Assembly (NCBI GenBank): GCA_028291405.1
Contig: JAQGID010000211.1
Coordinates: forward strand, 1-64,000
DNA from: Rhodospirillales bacterium
GTDB lineage: Bacteria; Pseudomonadota; Alphaproteobacteria; ATCC43930; CGMCC-115725
DNA length: 64,000 nucleotides
Reading direction: 5' to 3'
Made by a program: the position numbers and the translations under genes. The notes under the pieces were generated by a model. That model saw only the letters and a program-made list of their open reading frames with translations, ran no database searches and was not told the DNA's origin. Of the stretch, positions 30,349 through 39,967 are shown piece by piece; the first letter of the stretch is position 1; each line of letters opens with the position of its first letter.

Positions 30349-31467
30349 ATGACCCATCGCATCATCATCAGCTCCGTCCTGGCCATCGGCCTTGTCGCGA
30401 CGATCTCCGGCGGGGGCGAGGCGACGGCGGCGGACACGCTGTCCCAGCAGGTGAACCGCGGCCTCGTCGAGATCATGACGGGCAGCGCGGACGGCTCGTC
30501 GGTCCGCATTGCCGAGGACCTGCCGAACCTGCTCGACGATGGTTCGACCAGACGCATCGTTCCCGTCGTCGGCAAGGGATCGATCCAGAATCTCCTCGAT
30601 CTCCGGGCGATGCGCGGGATCGATCTCGCGATCGTTCAGTCCGACGTTCTCGACTATGCGAAGCAGGAGAAGATCCTCCCGGACATCGGCAACGCCGTCC
30701 TCTACGTTGCCAAGCTTTACAACGAGGAGTTTCATCTCCTCGTCCGGGGCAAGATCAAGACCATCGACGAGCTGGCGGGAAAGACCGTCAACTTCGGGGC
30801 TCCCGGCGCCGGCGCGGCCGTCACCGGCCCGTTCGTCTTCAATCTCTTGAAGATTCGCGTCCAGGCGACGGCGTTCAATCAGGCGGTCGCTCTCGAGAAG
30901 CTCAAATCGGGCGAGATCCAGGCGATGGCGTTCATCAGCGCCAAGCCGGCGCCGATCGTCAGCGCCCTCAAGGCGAGCGACGACGTCCATCTCCTGGCGG
31001 TCCCGATCGGGCCCGGGACGATGAAGCAATACGTTCCCAGCTCGATCACCGCCGGCGACTATCCTGCAATCGTCCAAGGGAATATCGACACGATCTCGAT
31101 CGGCACCGTCCTCGCAGTCGCCAATCTGACGCCGGGGTCCGGTCGGTATAAGAACGTCGCGGCTTTCGTCGATGCCTTCTTCACCCAATTCCCCAAGCTT
31201 GCCGAACAGCCCTACAGTGCGAAATGGCGCGAGGTCAATCTCGCAGCCGAGCTTCCCGGCTGGCGCAGATTTCCGCCGGCGGAGCGTTGGCTGAAGCAGA
31301 ACGCCAATACCTCGGGCCCGCAGCTCGACGACAAGGAAATGCGCGAGATCTTCACTAAGTTCGTGGACGAGCACGCCAAGATCACGACCGGCAAGGCGCT
31401 GACGCCCGAGCAGAAGGACGACATCTTCGAGCGGTTCCAGCGGTGGCAGAGCTCGCAGACGCACTGA
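30349..31467 (+). CDS. TAXI-family TRAP-type solute-binding protein
   Basis: Signal peptide; VPVVGKGSIQNLLDLRAMRGIDLAIVQSDVL; TIDELAGKTVNFGAPGAGAAVTGPFV. In-frame GTG at 30307 possible. Confidence 0.82.
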   Translation: MTHRIIISSVLAIGLVATISGGGEATAADTLSQQVNRGLVEIMTGSADGSSVRIAEDLPNLLDDGSTRRIVPVVGKGSIQNLLDLRAMRGIDLAIVQSDVLDYAKQEKILPDIGNAVLYVAKLYNEEFHLLVRGKIKTIDELAGKTVNFGAPGAGAAVTGPFVFNLLKIRVQATAFNQAVALEKLKSGEIQAMAFISAKPAPIVSALKASDDVHLLAVPIGPGTMKQYVPSSITAGDYPAIVQGNIDTISIGTVLAVANLTPGSGRYKNVAAFVDAFFTQFPKLAEQPYSAKWREVNLAAELPGWRRFPPAERWLKQNANTSGPQLDDKEMREIFTKFVDEHAKITTGKALTPEQKDDIFERFQRWQSSQTH

Positions 31468-31508
31468 CGCGACGCGCCAACGAGACAGGCTGGAAGGAAG
31501 ACGACGAC

Positions 31509-33116
31509 ATGCTGGACGGGAGGTTATGGCGACGCCTCGGTGGCGCCTGGTCGCTGATGGCCATGGCAACCTTAGCCGTCCCGTCGCTCGCCGAGCAGAG
31601 CGAGACGCCGAAACGCGGCGGGATCCTCGAATTCGCCGTCGATTCCGAGCCGGCGAATTACGATTGCCATGCGAACATCTCCTTCGCCTTCCTCCACCCG
31701 ATCGCGCCGCACTATTCGACGCTCCTCAAGTTCGACGCGCAAACCTACCCCGAGATCAAAGGCGACCTGGCGGAGTCGTGGACCGTCTCGGCCGACAAGC
31801 GGGTCTATACCTTCAAGCTGCGCCCTAACGTCTTCTTCCACGACGGATCCAAGATGACGTCAGCCGACGTCAAGGCCAGCTATGAGCGTATCGTGCAGCC
31901 GCCGCCCGGCGTCACCTCGGCGCGGCAGGTCAATTACGCCTCGATCAGCGCGATCGACGTCCCGGACGCTGGGACCGTCGTCTTTCACCTGAAGTGGCCC
32001 GACGCCTCGATGCTCGCCAATTTCGCCTCGCCGTGGAATTGCATCTACAGCGCCGCGAAGCTGCAGGAAGATCCGAATTTTCCGGCAAAGCATATTCTCG
32101 GCACCGGCCCCTTCGCGTTCGTCGAGCATATCCCCGGAAGCGCATGGCGCGGCAAGCGCTGGGATAAATACTTTCAGCCCGGCAAGCCTTACCTCGACGG
32201 CTACAAAGCCGATTTCATCACCGGACCGGCGGCGATCGCTTCGTTCAAGAAAGGCCAGATCCAGGCACAGTTCCGCAGCTTCACGCCGTCCGAGCGCGAC
32301 GATCTCGTCGCGACCCTCGGTAACAAGGTCACCGTCGACGAGAGCCCTTGGCTGATCGACCTCCTCGTCGTCTTCAACACCAAGCAGCCGCCGTTCGGCG
32401 ACGCACGAGTCCGGCGCGCCCTCTCGCTCGCCATCGATCGCTGGCGAGCGGCCGATGAATTGTCGGGCACGAGCTTCCTCAAGTTCGTCGGCGGTCTCCT
32501 GCGGCCGGGCTTCGCCATGGCGACGCCGGAAAGCGAGCTCACGGCACTCCCCGGATTCTCGCATGACATCGAGTCCTCGCGCCGCGAGGCCAAGCGCCTG
32601 CTGGCGGAAGCCGGCGTCACCGAGCTGCGATTCCAGCTGACGAACCGCGACATCGCGATGCCGTATCAGCCGGCGGCGGATTACATAATCGCGGCTTGGC
32701 ACGAGATCGGCGTCGAGGTCACGCAGGATAAGCTCGATACGAAGAAATGGCAGTCTTCGCTGGAGACCGGAAAATTCACCGTCGCGCTCGATTTCGGCGG
32801 CGATTATTTCGACGACCCGACGCTGCAGCTGACGAAATACGTGTCGCGCGACCTGTCGCCGGTCAACTTCGCGAATTCGACGAACCGGCTTCTCGACAGC
32901 CTCTACATCGGGCAGGCGGTGACGCAGAACGCCAGCCAGCGTGTCAGGATCGTCCGCGAGTTCGAGAGGAACGCGCTCACGGAGGCGACGACGGTGCCGT
33001 TCATGTGGTGGAACCGCATCATCGTCACCAGCACCGATCTGAAGGGCTGGTATCTGACGCCGAGCCACTACCTAGAGCAGGATTTGACCGATGTCTGGCT
33101 GGCGCCGTCGAAATAG
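31509..33116 (+). CDS. ABC transporter substrate-binding protein, peptide/nickel family 5
   Basis: TPKRGGILEFAVDSEPANYDCH; GDLAESWTVSADKRVYTFKLRPNVFFHDGSKMTSADVKASYERI; ILGTGPFAFVEH. Confidence 0.92.
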   Translation: MLDGRLWRRLGGAWSLMAMATLAVPSLAEQSETPKRGGILEFAVDSEPANYDCHANISFAFLHPIAPHYSTLLKFDAQTYPEIKGDLAESWTVSADKRVYTFKLRPNVFFHDGSKMTSADVKASYERIVQPPPGVTSARQVNYASISAIDVPDAGTVVFHLKWPDASMLANFASPWNCIYSAAKLQEDPNFPAKHILGTGPFAFVEHIPGSAWRGKRWDKYFQPGKPYLDGYKADFITGPAAIASFKKGQIQAQFRSFTPSERDDLVATLGNKVTVDESPWLIDLLVVFNTKQPPFGDARVRRALSLAIDRWRAADELSGTSFLKFVGGLLRPGFAMATPESELTALPGFSHDIESSRREAKRLLAEAGVTELRFQLTNRDIAMPYQPAADYIIAAWHEIGVEVTQDKLDTKKWQSSLETGKFTVALDFGGDYFDDPTLQLTKYVSRDLSPVNFANSTNRLLDSLYIGQAVTQNASQRVRIVREFERNALTEATTVPFMWWNRIIVTSTDLKGWYLTPSHYLEQDLTDVWLAPSK

Positions 33117-33147
33117 GATCCGCGCACGCGGGACGGATGGCTGATCG

Positions 33148-33861
33148 TCAGAGCAGGAGAACCGTCGCAGTGATGGCGATACCCGCGACGACGCCGACGC
33201 TGCTGCAGGCGACGTAGAGGATCATCGGATCCGACACCGCCGCCGGCACCCTGCCGGCGCTTCGGTCGGCGGTGCTTGCGCTCGACGGGTTGATGATCTC
33301 CGCGCCGAAATCGTCCGAGAGCCGATCGTATTTGGCGGACGACAGACTCTTGTGCGCGTGGCCTTCCCACTGGCCGGCAGTCGTGACCGCCAACGACGAG
33401 AAGGCGTGCTGGAGGTGGTCTGCCACCTCTTGCATCGAGCGTTCGTAAGCGCTGACGAAGACGATCGGAATCCCGGCGAGGCTTGAAGCCGAGAAGCCGC
33501 TTTTTCGCAGGATACGACGAACGACCTCGATCGCGAGGTCCGGCAACGTGTATTCCGGAGGGCAGACGGAGATCAGCGCGATGCCGTGGCTCTGGTGCAT
33601 CATGACGACGTCTACGGAATATTCCATTCCGTCCGAATGGAAGCGTCGACTTTTTAGAAGCTTCCATTCGCCTTTGAAGTAGCGGACGAGCTGTCCCATC
33701 TTGACCAGCTGTCGGCTTTTTTCCGATCGCGCGCCGGTCAGCAGCCGGGCGAGCGCCGCATGTCGGAGCAACGGCCGCAACGGCCAGACCGTCGAAGAAG
33801 CATTCGTCGCCGTCGCGACGAGTTGCAGGGGAGGATCGTCGTCGCGGCGACGGCTGTCCAT
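33148..33861 (-). CDS. Hypothetical protein with a C-terminal transmembrane helix (tail-anchor-like)
   Basis: 237-aa ORF between supported genes; C-terminus MILYVACSSVGVVAGIAITATVLLL-stop; no family recognised. Confidence 0.6.
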   Translation of the reverse strand: MDSRRRDDDPPLQLVATATNASSTVWPLRPLLRHAALARLLTGARSEKSRQLVKMGQLVRYFKGEWKLLKSRRFHSDGMEYSVDVVMMHQSHGIALISVCPPEYTLPDLAIEVVRRILRKSGFSASSLAGIPIVFVSAYERSMQEVADHLQHAFSSLAVTTAGQWEGHAHKSLSSAKYDRLSDDFGAEIINPSSASTADRSAGRVPAAVSDPMILYVACSSVGVVAGIAITATVLLL

Positions 33862-33997
33862 CTCGATATCCCTCAGAGCCGTCGCGTGACGTTGAGCAGA
33901 TATGGTTGATGGCGTCTTAACGCCTACGGCCGGGGAGTCATTTTCTGTCTGAAGGGTCGCCGCCCGCGCCGCGCTCTGCGATTGAGCGAAGCGCTTT

Positions 33998-34405
33998 TTA
34001 CGACGCCGTCATGAAGCGCGCCCGCGTGCCGCGCTCGATCGCTGCGGCGATCAGCCGGTCGATGTGCAGGCGGTCGCGGATCATCTCGAGGACGCGCAGC
34101 TCCTCCTGACTCGCCTCGCTGTCGGCCGCGACCACGTCGCAGGCCATCGCATAGGCGGTCTCGCGCAGACGGGCCGGCAGGGCCGCACGGATCATCGCGA
34201 AGGCTTCTTCGAGCCCCTTCTCATGGCTGAGCAGCTCGGCGCATTCGGCGAGGGTCCGAGTGAAGCCGGCCTTGTCGTAATTAGCGAAGACTGGCAAGTC
34301 GCGCACGTTGTCGCCGATGATGCGCAGCTCGAGGTCGGTCATGTTGCCGTCGGCTGCCGAGACGATGACCATCGTATAGATCAGGGCGGCTTGGTGATCG
34401 ATCAT
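33998..34405 (-). CDS. TerB-like tellurite-resistance-type protein
   Basis: HQAALIYTMVIVSAADGNMTDLELRIIGDNV...ACDVVAADSEASQEELRVLEMIRDRLHID. Confidence 0.82.
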   Translation of the reverse strand: MIDHQAALIYTMVIVSAADGNMTDLELRIIGDNVRDLPVFANYDKAGFTRTLAECAELLSHEKGLEEAFAMIRAALPARLRETAYAMACDVVAADSEASQEELRVLEMIRDRLHIDRLIAAAIERGTRARFMTAS

Positions 34406-34465
34406 GTGCCGGCGGTCTTTCTGCAGTGTCGGAGGGCGCCATGTCACGGTGCGCCGCCGGGCTTG

Positions 34466-35848
34466 TCAAGCGCCGGCTTCGGCCGCCTCGCGCGCGAGAC
34501 CGGCGACCACGGCGAGGTAATCATCGATTACACATTTGCGGCGGAGGCCGCCCGCCGTCATCGTGCGCACCGTGCCGAAGACGGCGCGCTCCGGCCATGG
34601 CCGGTCGTGCAGGCCGAAGATCCAGCCGACATTGGCGAAGGAGTTGGCATCGCGCCCGTCGAGCAGCCATCGGTTGTTGAGGGCGAGCGTCCGGCGGAAC
34701 GCCGCGGCGGGATCGCCGGTCCATGCCAGGATCTGCTTGCCCCAATACATCCGCATGTGGTTGTGCATGTAGCCGGTGAGGCGCATCTCGGTCATTGCCG
34801 CGTTCCAGTAGGGATCATCGGTCGCCGCCGTTTCGAGCTGCTCGTCGGTATAGAGCGCCGGACGCGGATCCTCGGCATGCGCCCGCAGCGTGCGCCGCGC
34901 CCAGTCCGGCATCGCTTCATACGAATCGTACCGCGGCTCGTGCTCGACGAAATTGATCGCGAGCTCGCGCCGCACGACGAGCTCGTCGAGGAAGCTCGCA
35001 TAGCCGGTGGCGGCTGTGGCGGCCTCACGGGCGGCGAGGGCGACCTCGAGCGGCGAGATCTGGCCGAAGTGGAGATAGGGGCTGAGGCGCGAGACTACGC
35101 CGCCGGTCGGCTCGCTCCGCTTCTCGGCGTAGGCGTCGAGGCCGCGCGCGATGAATGCGTCCAGCAGATCGATCCCCGCCGCTCTTCCGCCGCAGAATGC
35201 AGCGACTCGTCCCACGGTCCGATCGAGCGCAAGGCACCGAAGGGTCGAATCGATGTCGCCGAGATCGACGTCGCCGGCAAGAGCGAGGTCGAGCGAGCTG
35301 CGTGACGGCTTGGTAGCGGGGACGGGGTGGAGATACTCGTCGATCGCCCGCATCAGCTTCGGACGGATAGTCCGCGCGCCGTACTCCGCCTTGCGGGCGA
35401 CGACGTCGACGGGAACGACGACATCGGTCTCGACCTCGACGACCGGGCAGGCGACGGAGTCGGCGACGCTGCGGCGCCATTCCTTTTCGTGACGGAGATA
35501 GCCGCGGTCGCAGACCAGCAGCGCGGCATCCTCGCAAAGCCCATTGGCGACGCGGTCGGGCGCGCCTTGGCGCGCGACGAGCTTGATGCCGCGACGGTGA
35601 AGCGTCGCCTCGGTTTCCCGCAGCCCCTCCAGCATGAAGGCGTAGTGACGCTCGTTGGCTTCCGGATAATCGTCCGTCAAACCGAAGCCGACGATGACTG
35701 GCAGCCCGAGCGCATTGCCGCGTGCGATCGCATATTCCAGCGCATGATTGCACTCGGCGCGCTGCGACCGCTGCATCCAATAGACGATGTAGCCGCCGGC
35801 CGCCGTCTCGCGCTCGGCGAGGCTGCGAATGCGGCCGCGCGGGATCAC
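34466..35848 (-). CDS. Class II-type deoxyribodipyrimidine photolyase (GTG start)
   Basis: YIVYWMQRSQRAECNHALEYAI; YMHNHMRMYWGKQILAWTGDP; LNNRWLLDGRDANSFANVGWIFGLHDRPWPERAVFGTVRTMTAGGLRRK. Confidence 0.9.
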   Translation of the reverse strand: MIPRGRIRSLAERETAAGGYIVYWMQRSQRAECNHALEYAIARGNALGLPVIVGFGLTDDYPEANERHYAFMLEGLRETEATLHRRGIKLVARQGAPDRVANGLCEDAALLVCDRGYLRHEKEWRRSVADSVACPVVEVETDVVVPVDVVARKAEYGARTIRPKLMRAIDEYLHPVPATKPSRSSLDLALAGDVDLGDIDSTLRCLALDRTVGRVAAFCGGRAAGIDLLDAFIARGLDAYAEKRSEPTGGVVSRLSPYLHFGQISPLEVALAAREAATAATGYASFLDELVVRRELAINFVEHEPRYDSYEAMPDWARRTLRAHAEDPRPALYTDEQLETAATDDPYWNAAMTEMRLTGYMHNHMRMYWGKQILAWTGDPAAAFRRTLALNNRWLLDGRDANSFANVGWIFGLHDRPWPERAVFGTVRTMTAGGLRRKCVIDDYLAVVAGLAREAAEAGA

Positions 35849-38658
35849 GACGATCGCGTCTCGGCGGCAACCGTGTGCCTCAGGAATTCGGTCGTGCGCT
35901 CGACTGCCTCGGCGAGGCCGACGCGCACCGGGACGACGCCTGGCGGGAAGGCGGCGTGCAGCCGCGTCGGAAAGGCCGAGTCGAGCAGCACGAAGACGCC
36001 GGTGTCGGTGGCGCGGCGGATCAGCCGCCCATACGCCTGGCGCAGCCGCAGCCGCGTCAGCATGTCGTCGTAGCGCGCGCCGCCGAACGCCGTCTTGCGC
36101 GCCTTGTGCAGGATGTCCGGCCGCGGCCAGGGCACGCGGTCGAAGACGATCAGGCGCAGCGACCGGCCCGGCACGTCGACGCCGTCGCGCACTGCGTCGG
36201 TGCCGAGCAGGCAGGAATTCTCTTCGGCGCGGAAGATGTCGATCAGCGTCGCGGTATCCATCGCGTCGACGTGCTGCGCCAGCAGCGGCAGGCCGGCGGC
36301 TTCGAGCGGCGCCGCAATGCGCTCGTGCACCGCGCGCAGCCGGGTGATCGCGGTAAAGAGCCCGAGCGCGCCGCCGCCCGCGGCGAGGAACAGCGCGCGA
36401 TAGGCCGCCGCGACCTGACGCTGATCGTCGCGCCGCACGTCGGTGACGATGAAGACCCTGGTCTGTTCCGGATAGTCGAAGGGCGAGGCGACGCGCGCCC
36501 GCCACGCCGGTTTCTCGAGGTGGCGTGCGCCGGTGCGCGCCTCGGCGACCTCCCAGCCGGCGATCTGCTCCGCGCCGTCCGAATCGCCGCCGCGGACTTC
36601 TCCGCCGCCGTCGGTCAGAGTCGCCGAGGTGACGACGATGCCGTGCGCCGGCTTCGCCACCGTCTCGATGAAGGGCACCGTCGGATCGACCCAGTGGCGG
36701 TGCATGCCGACGTCGTGCTCGAGCCCGTCGTAGCGCTCCAGCGACAGCCAGTCGACGAACTCGGCGGGCAGGGGCTTGGCGAGATCGCTCAGCATGCGCC
36801 GCCAGCCGCCGATCTGAATGTCGCCGCGCCGCGTCAGGCTGCGGATCATCGCCTCGATGCGCAGCCGCGTACCGGTGTCGAGATCGGCCGCCTCGTCGTC
36901 GAGCCGGTCCTCCAGGAGCCTGGCGATCGCGGCGAAGGGGCGCGCCAGCCGTGCCAGCGCCGCCTCGAGCTCGACCGCAGCGGGCAGCAGCGACTCGAGT
37001 GCCGGCCGTGCCTCGGTCTCGATCCCGAAGGCGCCCTCGCGATCCGGCGAACGCGCCAGCGTCTGGCGCCGCACCTGGGCCAGGAAATTCTCCGCGGCGT
37101 GCAGCGGGCGATCCTCGCCGAGCCGATGCTGCCAGCCCTCGCCGGGCAGGGCGCGTGCCGCGACCAGCAGCTCGGTCAGCGCCTCGAGGGCGCGCTCGTC
37201 GCCGGCGATGAGATCCTCGAGGCGGCGGCGCAGCCCGCGGGCGCGGCCGCGACCACCGGCCTCGACGCCGAGGATCCAGCGCCGCAGATCGGCGGTCTCC
37301 TGCCCCGACAGCGCCAGCGAGAAGGCGCTGTCGGCGGCATCGAAGACATGGTGCCCCTCGTCGAAGACATAGCGGTTCGGCAGGCTGCCGTCGTCGCTGC
37401 CGCCGAGCGCCGCCTGGATCATGACCAACGCATGGTTGGCGACGACGATGCGGGCGCGGCGCGCCTTGCGGACGCTCTTCTCGATGAAGCATTTGTGGTA
37501 GTGCGGACAGGCCGAATGGATGCATTCGCCGCGTCGGTCGGTTAGGCCGAGGGTGCGGCCGCGGCCCAGCACGTCGGCGAGCCAGCCCGGGAAATCGCCG
37601 CCGCTGACGATATCGCCGTCCTGCGTCACGGAGAGCCAGCGCGCCAGCAGGCCGAGCGCCGTCGCATCGTTGGGTCGCAGCGGCAGCTGCGCCACGGCCT
37701 CCTCGAAATTGAGCAGGCAGAGGTAGTTCTCGCGACCCTTGCGCAGCACGACACGGCGCGACTTCATCGCAGCATCGGGGTAGAGGCGGTCGAGCTCGCC
37801 GGAGATCTGGGTCTGCAGATTGCGGGTATAGGTCGAGATCCAGACGACGCCCTCGTTCTTCTCTGCCCACAGACTCGCCGGCGCGATATAGCCCAGCGTC
37901 TTGCCGACGCCGGTGCCGGCCTCGGCCAGCACCGCGTTGGGCTGGCGCAGCGTCTCGCGCGGCTGGAACGCCTGGCTGACGACGTCGGCGTAATCGGCCT
38001 GCTGCGGTCGCGCCTCGGAATTTTCGCCGAGCAGCTCGGCAAGCCGGGCGCGTGCCTCGGCCGGCTCGACGGCGATGTTGCCGGGCGGCGGCTCCGGCGC
38101 GCTTTCCGACCACTCCAGCAACCGCCGCCAGACGGCGAGACCTGCTGGGGTGCTGGACGAGGCTGGCCGCTGCGTCAGCGCCGCGAGGACCGCCTCGCCC
38201 CATCCCCAGCCGCCGCGCGACATCCTCGTGGCGATCGAGGTCGCGTCGGCATCGGGCGGCGCCGTCGCCAGCTCGGCCAGCAGCGCACGCGCGGCGTCGC
38301 CGAGCGCCAGCGCCGCATCCTCGAGCCCCTCCGGTCGCGCCATGCCGAGCGCCGTCGCGACACCGCGCGGCGTCGGCAGGCAAAATTTCCCGGGACGCAC
38401 GAAGGCGAAGAGCTCGAGAAGGTCGAGACCGGCGAAGGGCGCAATGGCGAGACGCCGCGCCGCCGCCCGACCGTGTACCAGCATCGGCGGCTCGCGGCGT
38501 GCGCGCTTGGCTGCCTCGGCGAGTGTCAGCGTCTCGATCTCGCCGTCGGCGGAGAGCCACGCAGCGGCGCTTTGCCCGACGACGAGCGACGGCGCTGCGG
38601 GCAGCAGCACCGCGCGATTCCGCGGCGACGCATTGGCGACCGAGTTCACGGCGGTCAA
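35845..38658 (-). CDS. DinG/XPD-like Fe-S ATP-dependent DNA helicase (TTG or GTG start)
   Basis: VLAEAGTGVGKTLGYIAPASLWA; NYLCL plus ECIHSACPHYHKC (four candidate Fe-S Cys); VVANHALVMIQAAL; FDEGHHVFDAAD; QAYGRLIRRATDTGVFVLLD. Confidence 0.9.
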   Translation of the reverse strand: MTAVNSVANASPRNRAVLLPAAPSLVVGQSAAAWLSADGEIETLTLAEAAKRARREPPMLVHGRAAARRLAIAPFAGLDLLELFAFVRPGKFCLPTPRGVATALGMARPEGLEDAALALGDAARALLAELATAPPDADATSIATRMSRGGWGWGEAVLAALTQRPASSSTPAGLAVWRRLLEWSESAPEPPPGNIAVEPAEARARLAELLGENSEARPQQADYADVVSQAFQPRETLRQPNAVLAEAGTGVGKTLGYIAPASLWAEKNEGVVWISTYTRNLQTQISGELDRLYPDAAMKSRRVVLRKGRENYLCLLNFEEAVAQLPLRPNDATALGLLARWLSVTQDGDIVSGGDFPGWLADVLGRGRTLGLTDRRGECIHSACPHYHKCFIEKSVRKARRARIVVANHALVMIQAALGGSDDGSLPNRYVFDEGHHVFDAADSAFSLALSGQETADLRRWILGVEAGGRGRARGLRRRLEDLIAGDERALEALTELLVAARALPGEGWQHRLGEDRPLHAAENFLAQVRRQTLARSPDREGAFGIETEARPALESLLPAAVELEAALARLARPFAAIARLLEDRLDDEAADLDTGTRLRIEAMIRSLTRRGDIQIGGWRRMLSDLAKPLPAEFVDWLSLERYDGLEHDVGMHRHWVDPTVPFIETVAKPAHGIVVTSATLTDGGGEVRGGDSDGAEQIAGWEVAEARTGARHLEKPAWRARVASPFDYPEQTRVFIVTDVRRDDQRQVAAAYRALFLAAGGGALGLFTAITRLRAVHERIAAPLEAAGLPLLAQHVDAMDTATLIDIFRAEENSCLLGTDAVRDGVDVPGRSLRLIVFDRVPWPRPDILHKARKTAFGGARYDDMLTRLRLRQAYGRLIRRATDTGVFVLLDSAFPTRLHAAFPPGVVPVRVGLAEAVERTTEFLRHTVAAETRSS

Positions 38659-39494
38659 TCGGCCTGGTGGGCGAAATCCCAATAGAGCGTCCGCGCCCGC
38701 CGATAGACAGGTCCCGGCTGCAAGTCGCGCTTGCAGATCCGCGTCAGCGGCAGGACCTTGCCGAAATTCCCTGTCGAGAAGATCTCGTCTGCGGTCATCA
38801 GCTCGGTGCGGGTGATCGTTCGCTCGTGCACGACCGTGCCGTTCTGGCGCAGCAGCTGGATGACGCGATAACGCGTCACCCCGGGGAGGAAGCAGCGGTT
38901 CGGGACCGGCGTGTGCACCTGGCCGTCCTTGGCGAAGAACAAATTCGATGTGGTGAACTCGGCGACATTGCCGGCGGGGTCGAGCATGACCGCATCGTCG
39001 AAGCCGTGGCCCAGCGCCTCGGACAAGGCCCGCGCCGTATTGGGATAGAGGCAGGAGGCCTTCGCCTCTGTCGGCGCCGTATCGGGCGCCGGGCGGCGAA
39101 AGCTCGAGAGACAGGCCGAGAAGCCGCGCGCGCTCGGCATCGGTGCCTCGTGGACGGTCAGGGCGAAGCGCGTGCTCTCCGGCAGCGGCGCGATGAACCC
39201 TTCCTCGGCGAAGAACATTGGCCGGATGACGAGCTCGGCGTTGCGCGGGAATTGCCGCACGCCCTCGCGCGCCAGCTCGGTGATCTCGCCGGCGGTCAGC
39301 ATCGGCTCCAGCCCGAGGCAGCGCGCCGACTGGACGACACGCTCGCAATGCTTGTCGAGGTCGGGGATGCAGCCTTCGAAGGCGCGCGCGCCGTCGAAGA
39401 CGACCGAGCCCAGCCAGCTCGCGTGGCTCAGCGGCCCCATCAGGGAAGGGTTGCCTTCATGCCACAGTCCGTCGATGTAAGTAAGCGCGCGCAT
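38655..39494 (-). CDS. Class IV aminotransferase, branched-chain-type
   Basis: YIDGLWHEGNPSLMGPLSHASWLGSVVFDGARAFEG; TEAKASCLYPNTARALSEALGHGFDDAVMLDPAGNVAEFTTSNLFF. Confidence 0.92.
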   Translation of the reverse strand: MRALTYIDGLWHEGNPSLMGPLSHASWLGSVVFDGARAFEGCIPDLDKHCERVVQSARCLGLEPMLTAGEITELAREGVRQFPRNAELVIRPMFFAEEGFIAPLPESTRFALTVHEAPMPSARGFSACLSSFRRPAPDTAPTEAKASCLYPNTARALSEALGHGFDDAVMLDPAGNVAEFTTSNLFFAKDGQVHTPVPNRCFLPGVTRYRVIQLLRQNGTVVHERTITRTELMTADEIFSTGNFGKVLPLTRICKRDLQPGPVYRRARTLYWDFAHQAD

Positions 39495-39610
39495 CCGATC
39501 AGCTTAGACCCGGATGCGAACCGCTTGCACGCCAAAACTCATCCGCTGTCGTGGTGCTGTCGCCACCCGACGCTTGTCCTCGCGCCGCGCGATGGGCTAG
39601 CGTCCGCCGC

Positions 39611-39967
39611 ATGCCGGATCAGCTCATCTACCATATGTGTCGCCTCGAGGAATGGGCGCAAGCGCAACGTCGCGGCACCTATGCCGGCTCGTCTCAGGAC
39701 TTGGCCGACGGCTTCATCCATTTCTCGACGGCGGCGCAGATCGTCGCCAGCGCGGCGAAGCATCGTGCTGGTCAGGACGGACTCGTCCTGTTGACGGTCG
39801 ACGCCGCCGCGCTGGGGTCTGGCTTGCGCTGGGAGGCGGCGCGCGAGGGCCAGCTCTTTCCCCATCTCTACGGCGACCTGCCCTGCGATCGCGTCCGCCG
39901 CGTCGACCCGCTGCCGCTCGGTGCCGACGGGCGGCATGTCTTTCCGCCGCTCGCTGAGAGGGCGTGA
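39611..39967 (+). CDS. DUF952 domain-containing protein
   Basis: LIYHMCRLEEWAQAQRRGTYAGSSQDLADGFIHFSTAAQI; FPHLYGDLPCDRVRRVDPL. Confidence 0.9.
   Translation: MPDQLIYHMCRLEEWAQAQRRGTYAGSSQDLADGFIHFSTAAQIVASAAKHRAGQDGLVLLTVDAAALGSGLRWEAAREGQLFPHLYGDLPCDRVRRVDPLPLGADGRHVFPPLAERA

Noticed and set aside
33998-34405. Tellurite-resistance or ter phage-defence island
   Set aside because: Only a single TerB-like gene; no terC, terD, terE or terZ nearby
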